Shown: piece by piece, positions 26,671-34,973 of the stretch
Layout: each line of letters opens with the position of its first letter
Position numbering within the stretch: position 1 is the stretch's first letter
DNA from: Arcicella sp040387735
Lineage (GTDB): Bacteria; Bacteroidota; Bacteroidia; Cytophagales; Spirosomataceae
DNA: 64,000 nt
Reading direction: 5' to 3'
Assembly (NCBI GenBank): GCA_040387735.1
Contig: JAZKDE010000115.1
Span: 1-64,000, forward strand
Program-made: the position numbers and the translations under genes
The notes under the pieces: model-generated
What the model saw: the letters and a program-made list of their open reading frames with translations, nothing else
Told to the model about the DNA's origin: nothing
Database searches by the model: none

Positions 26671-26781
26671 TCGATATTCGAGTTTCAATATCTGATATTC
26701 GTTATTCGATGTTCGGAAGAAAATAGAATAACCAACATCGAAACTCAAAATGCAAACATCGAAAACCTAACATCAAACATC
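26671..26781. repeat. Text-like intergenic repeat (AACATCGAA family)
   Basis: Between the kinase and response-regulator genes lie repeated words of the type TTCGATATTC/GATATTCG and AACATCGAA, in both orientations, able to fold on themselves. The same words occur in frame in polA (about 58708-58748). Confidence 0.7.
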
Positions 26782-26789
26782 TAAAAGAA

Positions 26790-27191
26790 ATGAAAGAGTT
26801 AATAAAAGTATTAATCGTTGATGACGAGCCGAGTATTTTAATGTCATTGGAATTTCTGATGAAAAAGGAAGGCTATCAGGTGTTTATTGCACGTGACGGT
26901 TCTGAGGCGATGGATATTATAGAAAAAGAAGTGCCTTCAATTATTTTATTGGACATTATGATGCCCAACGTTGATGGTTACGAAGTTTGTTATCATGTAA
27001 AAAATAGCCTCCGTTTTGAACATATCAAAGTCATATTTTTGAGTGCAAAAAATAAGGAAAGCGACATGGAAAAAGGTTATTCTGTTGGAGCAGATTTGTA
27101 CGTTACCAAACCTTTTTCAACCCGAACTTTAGTTGCCAAAGTTAATGCCTTGGCGATAAATGTGGTATCGGGAAGTACAAAAATGGAGTGA
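26790..27191 (+). CDS. Single-domain response regulator
   Basis: A 133-aa CheY-like receiver. Seen: acidic pair D11-D12 (VDDEPS), phospho-acceptor Asp55 (ILLDIMMPNVDGYEV), Ser85 (FLSAK) and Lys107 (YVTKPFS). No DNA-binding or enzymatic output domain follows; the protein stops 26 residues after the conserved Lys. It lies directly behind the CrbS-like kinase and 45 bp before the prpE-like gene, so it is the presumed phosphorylation partner. CrbR, the partner of CrbS in Proteobacteria, has a LuxR-type HTH, so here the output must go through another protein or protein-protein contact. Confidence 0.92.
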   Translation: MKELIKVLIVDDEPSILMSLEFLMKKEGYQVFIARDGSEAMDIIEKEVPSIILLDIMMPNVDGYEVCYHVKNSLRFEHIKVIFLSAKNKESDMEKGYSVGADLYVTKPFSTRTLVAKVNALAINVVSGSTKME

Positions 27192-27236
27192 TAAAATTTA
27201 TTCGCTCTTGCAGTATCAAACATTTATATAAGAGAA

Positions 27237-29132
27237 ATGAAATATCAAGAAAAATATAATCACAGCATCACTAATAAAGAACAATTTTGGGCAGAGCAAG
27301 CGGATAAAATTGCATGGTTCAAAAAGCCAGAAACCATTCTTTCTCAAGATGAAAATGGATTTTATCGTTGGTACGAAGGTGGGAAACTAAACACATCTTA
27401 CTTAGCGCTCGACTACCACGTAGAATCGGGGAGAGGAGAACAAGTCGCATTAATCTATGATTCACCCGCCACTCATTCCGTTAAAAAATATACCTTCAGA
27501 GAATTGCGTGATGAAGTTGCAAAATTGGCTGGAGGTTTAAAAAGCTTGGGCGTAGAAAAAGGCGATACCGTAGTCATTTATATGCCGATGGTACCCGAAG
27601 CGGCTATGGCAATGTTGGCTTGTGCCAGATTAGGGGCGATTCATTCCGTAGTTTTTGGCGGTTTTGCTCCCAGCGAATTAGCAATTAGAATTGATGATGC
27701 TAAACCAAAAGTTATCATTTCGGCTTCGTGTGGGATTGAGTTTGAAAAGGTTATTCCATACAAACCACTATTGGATGATGCCATCGAAAAATCTGAATTT
27801 AAACCTCAATATACCATTATTTTACAACGTACTCAGGCTATTGCAAGTATGATTGAAGGTCGTGATATTGATTTTTTTGAACTTCAAAATAATTCAGAAC
27901 CGGCTGATTGTGTGGAAGTTGATGCCACGGACCCACTGTATATTCTCTATACTTCTGGCACAACAGGCAAACCAAAAGGAATTGTACGAGATAATGGTGG
28001 ACACGCTGTTGCACTCAATTATTCAATGGAAGATATTTATAACGTAAAACCAGGGAATGTTTTTTGGGCAGCATCGGATGTAGGCTGGGTTGTAGGGCAT
28101 TCTTACATTGTTTACGCTCCGTTAATTTATGGCTGTACGACCGTTTTTTTTGAAGGAAAACCCATTCGCACACCCGATGCAGGAACATTTTGGCGAGTGA
28201 TTGAAGAGCATAAAGTTGATTGTTTTTTTACCGCTCCAACGGCTTTTAGAGCTATCCGAAAAGAAGATCCAGAGGCTAAATTAATGAAAAAGTATGATTT
28301 AAGTTCATTAAAAAGCATTTTTGTTGCGGGTGAACGCTGCGACCCAGCAACCTTAGAATGGTTACAAAACATTTCAAAACTACCAGTAATTGACCACTGG
28401 TGGCAAACAGAATCGGGCTGGGGAATGGTGTCAAATATGATGGGTGTTGAAGAGTTTCCTGTAAAAATGGGTTCTGCAACAAAGCCTGTTTGTGGTTTTG
28501 AATTGAAGATTTTGAACGAAGCAGGTGAGGAAAATAAAGCTCACGAAGAAGGATATATTTGCATAAAATTGCCGATGGCTCCAGGGAGTTTACCAACGCT
28601 TTGGAACGACCACGAACGTTTTAAAGAGTCGTACCTAAATACTTTTGAAGGTTATTATCTTACGGGTGACGGCGGATATATAGACCACGAAGGATATGTA
28701 TATGTAATGGGACGTGTAGATGATGTCATTAACGTAGCTGGACACCGACTTTCAACTGGTTCGATGGAAGAGATAATTGCTTCTCATCCAGCCGTAGCAG
28801 AGTGTGCTGTTTTGGGTATTGCAGATGAATTGCGTGGACAAAGACCTGTTGGTTTTGCGGTATTGAAAGATGGACAATCGATTGATGAAACAAGCCTTGA
28901 AAATGAGACAATTGCCCTCATACGTGATAAAATAGGGGCTGTTGCCTTTTATCGAAATACTATTTTGGTAAAACGTTTACCCAAAACACGTTCTGGAAAA
29001 ATCCTAAGAAAAGTAATTCGGCAGTTGGCAGATGGTGAAAATTTTACAGTACCATCTACGATAGATGACCCTGCAATTTTGGATGAAATTAAACAAGCTT
29101 TACGGACAAGGAAAATTGGAAATATTATTTAG
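27237..29132 (+). CDS. prpE: Propionyl-CoA synthetase-like acyl-CoA synthetase (PrpE/ACSS3 type)
   Basis: A 631-aa AMP-forming acyl-CoA synthetase that activates a short-chain acid with ATP and CoA. Motifs: YTSGTTGKPKGIVRDNGGHA (A3), DHWWQTESGW (A5), YYLTGDGGYIDHEGY (A7), GRVDDVINVAGHRLSTGSME (A8) and LPKTRSGKILRK with the acetylatable Lys (A10). IVRDNGGHAVALNYSM in place of VVHTxGGY points to the PrpE/ACSS3 branch (propionate and similar acids) rather than Acs. Directly follows the response regulator. Substrate preference is inferred from motif A3 context. Confidence 0.85.
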   Translation: MKYQEKYNHSITNKEQFWAEQADKIAWFKKPETILSQDENGFYRWYEGGKLNTSYLALDYHVESGRGEQVALIYDSPATHSVKKYTFRELRDEVAKLAGGLKSLGVEKGDTVVIYMPMVPEAAMAMLACARLGAIHSVVFGGFAPSELAIRIDDAKPKVIISASCGIEFEKVIPYKPLLDDAIEKSEFKPQYTIILQRTQAIASMIEGRDIDFFELQNNSEPADCVEVDATDPLYILYTSGTTGKPKGIVRDNGGHAVALNYSMEDIYNVKPGNVFWAASDVGWVVGHSYIVYAPLIYGCTTVFFEGKPIRTPDAGTFWRVIEEHKVDCFFTAPTAFRAIRKEDPEAKLMKKYDLSSLKSIFVAGERCDPATLEWLQNISKLPVIDHWWQTESGWGMVSNMMGVEEFPVKMGSATKPVCGFELKILNEAGEENKAHEEGYICIKLPMAPGSLPTLWNDHERFKESYLNTFEGYYLTGDGGYIDHEGYVYVMGRVDDVINVAGHRLSTGSMEEIIASHPAVAECAVLGIADELRGQRPVGFAVLKDGQSIDETSLENETIALIRDKIGAVAFYRNTILVKRLPKTRSGKILRKVIRQLADGENFTVPSTIDDPAILDEIKQALRTRKIGNII

Positions 29133-29260
29133 ATAAACGATATTAATTTAGCAAGATATAATATATTATTTTAGCGTAATACTTTCAAGTAAGGATAGAT
29201 TGTGTAGAATTGGGTTGTAATTTTACAAGAGAAATTTGAAGGATATTGAGATGTTGGTAT

Positions 29261-29665
29261 TCAGAGATTTGAAATAACATTTTCAGAAAACCACGTTCGA
29301 CATTCTTCTAAACTTGATTGCCCAGAGGCGATTTTGATGATGAAATCATAAAGTTTTGAATTAGGCATTGACTTATCTAATCTCATACTATTCAATTTTA
29401 AAAAGCTAAAGCCGATTCTAAGCCAGTACGTTTATTGCCATCTGAAAAGATATGATTGCCAATTATATTGTAGCAACAAATGACAGCTTTATCGGAAATT
29501 GTTGGATATAGTGGTTAGCCAAATATTTTGGCTTGGACGGCTTCGAGAAGGTAATCAAGATTTTCTTCGTGTAGAAGGTTATTGGGAGAGTGAAATTACC
29601 ACCGTGTTCCAAAACTGTTCTTTGATTAATGTAGGTTACGTCCTCTTTTCTAAATATTGAATCAC
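29261..29665 (-). pseudogene. Decayed Doc/Fic-type toxin
   Basis: Minus-strand translation recovers, over several frames, YLEKRDVTYINQR, LLHEENLDYLLEAVQ and IFG, then the Fic motif NHIFSDGNKRTGLESALAF, and a C-terminal DFIIKIASGQSSLEE. This is the death-on-curing (Doc) pattern, whose intact form is about 125-135 aa and transfers phosphate or AMP to a target protein. At least four frame changes and an in-frame TAA after IFG break it. The beginning overlaps the remnant antitoxin by 4 bp (GTGA), as in an intact toxin-antitoxin operon. Confidence 0.78.
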
Positions 29666-29853
29666 GCTAATGCTTTAAAAACGGCTCCATATTCTTTAAA
29701 ATCTTCATTGATAATATCTTCCAGACGTTGTCTTTTGGATTTTTTTTAATCAATATCAATTTCAGAAATCAATTCTCTGACAAAATCTGGCTCCGTTGCT
29801 GCCAAATCAATGAGAGATTTTCGTAAAAGTTGTTTATCTATTGTCGCTGTTAT
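29662..29853 (-). pseudogene. Decayed antitoxin partner of the Doc-like toxin
   Basis: One frame reads TATIDKQLLRKSLIDLAATE and PDFVRELISEIDID, then TAA (29746-29748), then KKSKRQRLEDIINEDFKEYGA and VFKALA to a TGA at 29662. An ATA stands where an ATG would be expected (29851-29853). The stop inside and the missing start show it is not translated as a full antitoxin. The ending F-x-x-Y-x-x-V-F-x-A-L-A is typical of small antitoxins coupled to Doc-type toxins. Confidence 0.65.
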
Positions 29854-30001
29854 ACTATTAATTATTTTACACAAAACGTTTTATTACATTTATTTCGTTC
29901 TATTTAGAGAATTAATAGGAAATAACAAATTACCATTAGAATTACGATTTACTTTGCCTTTGGGTAAAAAACTGATAATTAAAACCAATAGTACCATAAA
30001 A

Positions 30002-31897
30002 ATGAATTTACAAATCTCATCTTTCGAAGAATACGAAGAAGTTTATAATCAGTCAGTTACTGACCCAGAAGGATTTTGGGCGGAAGTGGCGCAGAATTTT
30101 CAGTGGCGTAAACCTTGGAAGAAGACCTTGGAATGGGACTTCTCTAAAGCAAGTACCAAGTGGTTTGTCGGTGGTAAAATGAACATTACCGAAAATGCTA
30201 TCGACCGTCATTTGGCAACCCGTGGCGATCAACCCGCTATTATTTGGGAATCTAATGACCCAGAAGAGGAATCTATTACTTTGACATACAAGATGTTGCA
30301 TCAAAAAGTATGTCAATTTGCCAACGTTTTGAAAAAACACGGAGCAAAGAAAGGGGATAGAATTTGTATTTATATGCCGATGATTCCTGAGTTGTCGATT
30401 GCAGTTTTGGCTTGTGCCAGAATCGGAGCAATTCATTCGGTAGTTTTTGGTGGTTTTTCGGCTCAATCCATTGCCGACCGTATCAACGATGCTCAATGTA
30501 ATATCGTTATTACGTCAGATGGTTCTTTTAGAGGAAATAAAGAAATTGCCTTAAAATCTACGGTTGATGATGCCTTGATTCAATGTCCATCAGTACAAAA
30601 AGTTATCGTTTCAACTCGTACCCGTACTCCTGTTTCCATGATTAAAGGCCGTGATGTATGGTGGGAAAACGAAGTGAAAACAGTATCATCTGAATGTCCA
30701 GCCGAAGAAATGGATTCAGAAGATATGCTTTTTATCCTTTATACTTCTGGTTCAACGGGTAAACCCAAAGGTGTGGTTCACACTTGTGGTGGTTATATGG
30801 TTTATGCAACTTATACTTTTGCCAATGTTTTTCAATACAAACCTGGTCAAGTCCATTTTTGTACGGCGGATATTGGTTGGATTACAGGACATTCGTACAT
30901 TGTTTACGGGCCACTTTGTCAGGGAGCAACAACCTTGATATTTGAAGGAATTCCAACGTATCCAGATGCTGGTCGTTTCTGGGATGTAATTGATAAACAT
31001 AAAGTTGATATTCTTTATACTGCTCCAACTGCCATTCGTTCATTGATGAGTTTTGGCCCTAAGTATTTTGAGAATAAAGACCTTAGTTCTTTAAAAACAC
31101 TCGGTTCAGTAGGTGAGCCAATCAACGAAGAAGCTTGGCATTGGTACGATGAAAACATCGGAAAAGGTAAATGTCCAATTGTGGATACATGGTGGCAAAC
31201 CGAAACGGGTGGAATTATGATTTCACCAATTGCCGGAATTACTAAGACTAAACCAGCTTACGCAACATTGCCGTTACCAGGAGTTCAGCCAATTTTGGTG
31301 GATGAAAGTGGTAATGAAATTTTAGGCAATGGCGTATCAGGAAATTTGTGCATTAAATTCCCTTGGCCAGGTATTATTCGTACCACTTATGGTGACCACG
31401 AACGTTGCATCCAAACGTATTTTTCAACCTACAAAAATCTGTATTTCACGGGTGATGGTTGTATGCGTGACGAAGATGGTTATTATAAAATTACGGGTCG
31501 TGTGGATGATGTAATGAACGTTTCAGGACATAGAATCGGAACCGCTGAGGTTGAAAATGCGATAAATATGCACTTAGGCGTGGTAGAATCTGCCGTAGTT
31601 GGTTTTCCTCATGATATCAAAGGGCAAGGAATTTATGCTTATGTAATTTGTGAAAAACATCTCGGAGACTTAGATTTAACTCGTAAAGATATTTTGGCAA
31701 CGGTAACTCGTTTGATTGGTCCAATTGCGAAACCTGATAAAATTCAGTTTGTAACGGGCTTACCAAAAACTCGTTCTGGAAAAATCATGAGAAGGATTTT
31801 AAGAAAAGTTGCCGAAGGAGAGATAGGTAGCTTAGGCGATACATCAACACTACTTGACCCGACAGTTGTGGAAGAGATTATTGCTGGGGCATTGTAA
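30002..31897 (+). CDS. acs: Acetyl-CoA synthetase
   Basis: A 631-aa AMP-forming enzyme that makes acetyl-CoA from acetate, ATP and CoA. I start at ATG 30002 (MNLQISSFEEYEEVYNQS); the 64 in-frame codons upstream cross the decayed Doc-antitoxin DNA and are not part of the family. Motifs: YTSGSTGKPKGVVHTCGGYM (A3), DTWWQTETGG (A5), YFTGDGCMRDEDGY (A7), GRVDDVMNVSGHRIGTAEVE (A8) and LPKTRSGKIMRRILRK with the regulatory Lys (A10). VVHTCGGY and the WWQTETGG context mark true Acs. It supplies acetyl-CoA to the aceBA-encoded shunt. A strong terminator follows. Confidence 0.94.
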   Translation: MNLQISSFEEYEEVYNQSVTDPEGFWAEVAQNFQWRKPWKKTLEWDFSKASTKWFVGGKMNITENAIDRHLATRGDQPAIIWESNDPEEESITLTYKMLHQKVCQFANVLKKHGAKKGDRICIYMPMIPELSIAVLACARIGAIHSVVFGGFSAQSIADRINDAQCNIVITSDGSFRGNKEIALKSTVDDALIQCPSVQKVIVSTRTRTPVSMIKGRDVWWENEVKTVSSECPAEEMDSEDMLFILYTSGSTGKPKGVVHTCGGYMVYATYTFANVFQYKPGQVHFCTADIGWITGHSYIVYGPLCQGATTLIFEGIPTYPDAGRFWDVIDKHKVDILYTAPTAIRSLMSFGPKYFENKDLSSLKTLGSVGEPINEEAWHWYDENIGKGKCPIVDTWWQTETGGIMISPIAGITKTKPAYATLPLPGVQPILVDESGNEILGNGVSGNLCIKFPWPGIIRTTYGDHERCIQTYFSTYKNLYFTGDGCMRDEDGYYKITGRVDDVMNVSGHRIGTAEVENAINMHLGVVESAVVGFPHDIKGQGIYAYVICEKHLGDLDLTRKDILATVTRLIGPIAKPDKIQFVTGLPKTRSGKIMRRILRKVAEGEIGSLGDTSTLLDPTVVEEIIAGAL

Positions 31898-31914
31898 TCG
31901 ATTATTGTAATTTG

Positions 31915-31950
31915 CGGAAGTCATCCTGTTGAAGGATGACTTCCGTTTTT
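31915..31950 (+). terminator. Terminator of acs
   Basis: Perfect 12-bp stem CGGAAGTCATCC / GGATGACTTCCG with a 7-nt loop and TTTTT, 18 bp after the stop. Confidence 0.9.
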
Positions 31951-32003
31951 ATTGGTAAATATTGTTTAATCTGACTACGTACATTTTTAGCGGTGTAATA
32001 TTT

Positions 32004-32042
32004 TGGTTAGTTTTGAATAATTAAATTATTCGAAACTAACCA
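32004..32042. repeat. 19-bp inverted repeat
   Basis: TGGTTAGTTTTGAATAATT, one base, then the complement with a single mismatch (position 11 of the arm). It has no T-tract, and it lies after acs and 139 bp before the PH-domain gene. It may be a protein site, a remnant of a mobile repeat or a hairpin. Confidence 0.55.
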
Positions 32043-32180
32043 GTTATTTATCAATGCAAAATCAAAAATAGTTATATTTATAACGCTCTCAAGTGTTTAA
32101 ACGCCATTTTACTGAAATTACTTTGGAAGGTGATGTGATTTTTGCCTATTTTCACGGAATCAATTTAATTTCCCTAAAAA

Positions 32181-32669
32181 ATGAAAACTTTTACTACTTC
32201 CTTAGACAAATCTAATAAAATCACGACTACTGCTGTTCTTGCTCTGATAATCATAATTGTTGGTTTTTCCTTGTATAAAATTGGGCAAAGTGATCAAGAA
32301 ATTTTAACGATTACCATCATTCCAATTATAATTATCTGCCTAATCGCCTATCTCTTCCGTCCTAATAATTACGCTGTCTCTGATGATAAATTATTCATAC
32401 ATCGCATGATAAAAGATGTTGAAATTATGAGAAACGATATTAAGTTTGTAGAAATGATTGACGAGTCAAAAGTAAAAAATAGTATTCGTAAATTTGGTTC
32501 TGGTGGATTTTTTGGAAGCTACGGTATGTTTTGGAATTCTACTTTAGGCAGTATGACATGGTACGTAACTCGCAAAAATAATTTTGTATTGGTTGAAACA
32601 AACGACCAAAAGAAAATAATTTTAACACCCGATAATCCAGAAGAGTTTGTGGCTTCTTTGTCATCCTAA
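32181..32669 (+). CDS. PH-domain-containing membrane protein
   Basis: A 162-aa protein with two membrane helices (about 15-33 and 42-59) and a cytoplasmic domain with the strand pattern NYAVSDDKLFIHR, IKFVEMIDES, FGSGGFFGSYGMFWNS, WYVTRKNNFVLVETNDQKKIILTPDNPEEFV. This is the bacterial PH-like fold (bPH) seen in many small envelope proteins of Bacteroidota. Function unknown. It is followed after 54 bp by kynU and may be co-transcribed with it. Confidence 0.7.
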   Translation: MKTFTTSLDKSNKITTTAVLALIIIIVGFSLYKIGQSDQEILTITIIPIIIICLIAYLFRPNNYAVSDDKLFIHRMIKDVEIMRNDIKFVEMIDESKVKNSIRKFGSGGFFGSYGMFWNSTLGSMTWYVTRKNNFVLVETNDQKKIILTPDNPEEFVASLSS

Positions 32670-32723
32670 ACTTTGAACAACTACCCTTTATCATTAGTTT
32701 TGTAAGAAAACATCAACAAAATA

Positions 32724-33980
32724 ATGTCATTTCAAAACACACTTCAGTACGCTCAGCAACTCGACCAAGCGGATGAATTAAAAGACTTCCGAAATCTCTT
32801 TCATATTCCTGTTCACAATGGGAAACTACAAATTTATATGTGTGGGAATTCTTTGGGTTTACAGCCAAAGTCGGTTCTTCAATATCTTGACAATGAATTA
32901 GATAAATGGAAGAATTTGGGCGTTGAAGGTTGGTTTGAAGGTGAAGATAATTGGATTGGCTACCTCAAACATCTTAAAGAACCTTTAGCCAAAATAGTAG
33001 GAGCAAAGCCTGCAGAAGTTACGGTGATGAATAATCTGACCGTCAATTTACATTTAATGATGGTTTCATTTTATCAACCTACTGAATCTCGCTTTAAGAT
33101 TTTGTGTGAAGGCGGTGCTTTTCCATCCGACCAATATGCTTTAGAAACGCATTTGAAATTCAGAGGAATTAATCCAGAAGAGGCTCTTATTGAAGTTTTC
33201 CCGAGAGAAAATGAATTTACTCTTCGGAAAGAAGATATTTTACAGAAAATTGAGGAAAATAAAGACTCGTTGGCTTTAGTGATGATGGGTGGAATCAACT
33301 ATTATTCGGGGCAAGTTTTTGATATGCAGACAATTACCCAAAAAGCACAAGCGATTGGGGCAAAAGTGGGTTTTGATTTGGCTCATTGTGTCGGAAATAT
33401 TCCTTTACGATTACACGACTGGAAAGTGGACTTTGCCGTTTGGTGTTCTTATAAATATCTAAATTCTGGTATGGGTGGAGTTTCGGGTATATTTGTCCAT
33501 GAAAAGTATCACAAAACTGATTTACAGCGACTTGCGGGCTGGTGGGGTTACGAAGAAAAGACTCGTTTCAAAATGGAAAAAGGTTTTGTACCAATGAATG
33601 GTGCAGATGGTTGGCAACTGAGTACGCCTACTATTTTGGCAATGGCGTGTCATCGAGCGGCGTTAGAAATTACCGATAAAGCAGGAATTGAAAATCTACG
33701 AAAAAAGAGTATAAAACTGACTGGCTTTTTGCGATTTATTTTGGAAGAATTTAATCAAAAGAACGGACAAGTTCTGATTATTATCACACCCGAAAACTCT
33801 CAGGAAAATGGGTGTCAATTATCCATTTTAGCGAAAAAAGGAGGGAAAGAATTATTTGATAAACTCATTAATAACGGCATCATTGGCGACTGGCGAGAAC
33901 CTAACGTTATTAGACTTTCACCAGTGCCTTTGTATAATTCTTTTGAGGATGTTTATCGAATAGGCGTTGCTTTGCAGTAA
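32724..33980 (+). CDS. kynU: Kynureninase
   Basis: A 418-aa PLP-dependent hydrolase that splits kynurenine (or 3-hydroxykynurenine) into anthranilate (3-hydroxyanthranilate) and alanine, part of tryptophan breakdown or de novo NAD synthesis. The PLP lysine is Lys244 in WCSYKYLNSGMGG; CGNSLGLQPKS near the N-terminus, DLAHCVGN and GWWGYEEKTRFKM are also diagnostic. Full length. No other kynurenine-pathway gene is in the window. Its stop codon abuts the stop of the convergent DUF1456 gene with no base between them. Confidence 0.95.
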   Translation: MSFQNTLQYAQQLDQADELKDFRNLFHIPVHNGKLQIYMCGNSLGLQPKSVLQYLDNELDKWKNLGVEGWFEGEDNWIGYLKHLKEPLAKIVGAKPAEVTVMNNLTVNLHLMMVSFYQPTESRFKILCEGGAFPSDQYALETHLKFRGINPEEALIEVFPRENEFTLRKEDILQKIEENKDSLALVMMGGINYYSGQVFDMQTITQKAQAIGAKVGFDLAHCVGNIPLRLHDWKVDFAVWCSYKYLNSGMGGVSGIFVHEKYHKTDLQRLAGWWGYEEKTRFKMEKGFVPMNGADGWQLSTPTILAMACHRAALEITDKAGIENLRKKSIKLTGFLRFILEEFNQKNGQVLIIITPENSQENGCQLSILAKKGGKELFDKLINNGIIGDWREPNVIRLSPVPLYNSFEDVYRIGVALQ

Positions 33981-34217
33981 TTATTCTGCTTTTTTCTCTT
34001 CTCTTGGACCTCTCATGTGAATAACCAAGCCATTGAGAAAGTTACGGAGAATTTGGTCACCACATTTTTTGAAATTTGGATGGTCTTCCGCTCTGAAAAT
34101 ATCACCTAACTCTGCCTTTGAAACGGTGAATTCCACCAATTTCATAATCTCAATAATGTCATCATTACGAAGACTTAAAGCAACTCTTAGTTTTTTGAAA
34201 ATATCGTTATTCGACAT
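33981..34217 (-). CDS. Half-length DUF1456 protein (YehS-like)
   Basis: A 78-aa protein. NNDIFKKLRVALSLRNDDI, EIMKLVEFTVSKAELGDIFR and then FKKCGDQILRNFLNGLVIHMRG form one DUF1456 unit. The E. coli relative YehS has two such units in about 156 aa; here there is only one, followed by a short charged tail. The frame is intact and has a proper start, so this is likely a natural single-repeat form that could dimerise. Function unknown. Confidence 0.78.
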   Translation of the reverse strand: MSNNDIFKKLRVALSLRNDDIIEIMKLVEFTVSKAELGDIFRAEDHPNFKKCGDQILRNFLNGLVIHMRGPREEKKAE

Positions 34218-34259
34218 ATTTATTTAGTTTAAAAGCCCCAAAAATTATAGGATAAAGTT

Positions 34260-34469
34260 CTATACTTTTTTCAAAAATGCAGTTTTCAAAACCATTACAG
34301 TTTTCTCAACTTTCCCTTCGATTTCGTCTTCATCATCAGTTAAGCGAATATTTTTTACCACAGTTCCTCTCTTTAATACCGACGAAGAACCTTTTACTTT
34401 TAAGTCTTTAATCAAATGAACCGAATCGCCTTCGCTTAATATTGTTCCATTGCTGTCTCTTACTTCCAT
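34260..34469 (-). CDS. PhnA C-terminal domain protein (YjdM-like)
   Basis: A 69-aa protein matching the SH3-like C-terminal domain of PhnA/YjdM: VRDSNGTILSEGDSVHLIKD, LKVKGSSSVLKRGTVVKNIR and a closing MVLKTAFLKKV. The usual N-terminal zinc ribbon (about 40 aa) is missing, as in many short members. Despite the old name, a role in phosphonate use is not supported for the family. The 43 bp between it and the DUF1456 gene allow one transcript. Confidence 0.82.
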   Translation of the reverse strand: MEVRDSNGTILSEGDSVHLIKDLKVKGSSSVLKRGTVVKNIRLTDDEDEIEGKVEKTVMVLKTAFLKKV

Positions 34470-34973
34470 TATTTTATGTTTTTGGTTTAATAAAGCACAA
34501 AATTAAGTTAATTAAAATTTACACACTAATTTATTTACAATCATGACTTTGAATGATTATGCTTAAATGCGAACATTTTACTACAATAGCATTCTTAACT
34601 TTTCTATTTTCTTGACTTTTCTAACGTTGCATTCTACAAAATTCAGGATGAATAGAAATTCGTAAAATAGATATTTAACACCCTATAAAAACGGTAGTTT
34701 AACTTTCGGTAAACTTGGAAAAGTACAATATCTGAAAAGTAAAATATCATTTGAAGAGGAAATATTTTACTTTTATTTATAACTGACAAAAGCAAGGAAT
34801 AACATTTTTGGGAATTTCAGATTTTATCTGTTAATTGCAAAATAATAAAATAATAATTGCTCAATGCCCCTTCAATCGGAATAATATTTGGTTTAAAGTA
34901 ATTAATTACCGAAACAAATATTCTTATTTAAGGGTTTGTTATTTTTTAAACATTAACCTTTTCTAAAAATTAC
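34470..34973. promoter_or_regulatory. Intergenic region before the TonB receptor, with hairpins
   Basis: No gene is seen in these 504 bp. Two structures stand out. One is a perfect 13-bp inverted repeat AAAAGTAAAATAT / ATATTTTACTTTT (34735-34747 and 34762-34774) followed by T-rich DNA. The other is an imperfect repeat of AATATTTGGTTT with GAAACAAATATT around TAATTAATTA (about 34887-34918), close to the receptor start. They may be leader or operator structures for the receptor gene. Confidence 0.5.

Noticed and set aside
29810..30001. N-terminal extension of acs (64 codons)
   Set aside because: In-frame only by chance; it crosses the decayed antitoxin DNA and the family begins at MNLQISS (30002).
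32083..32180. Coding-like frame (RSQVFKRHFTEITLEG...) before the PH-domain gene
   Set aside because: Short, no start codon and no recognised family; could be chance.
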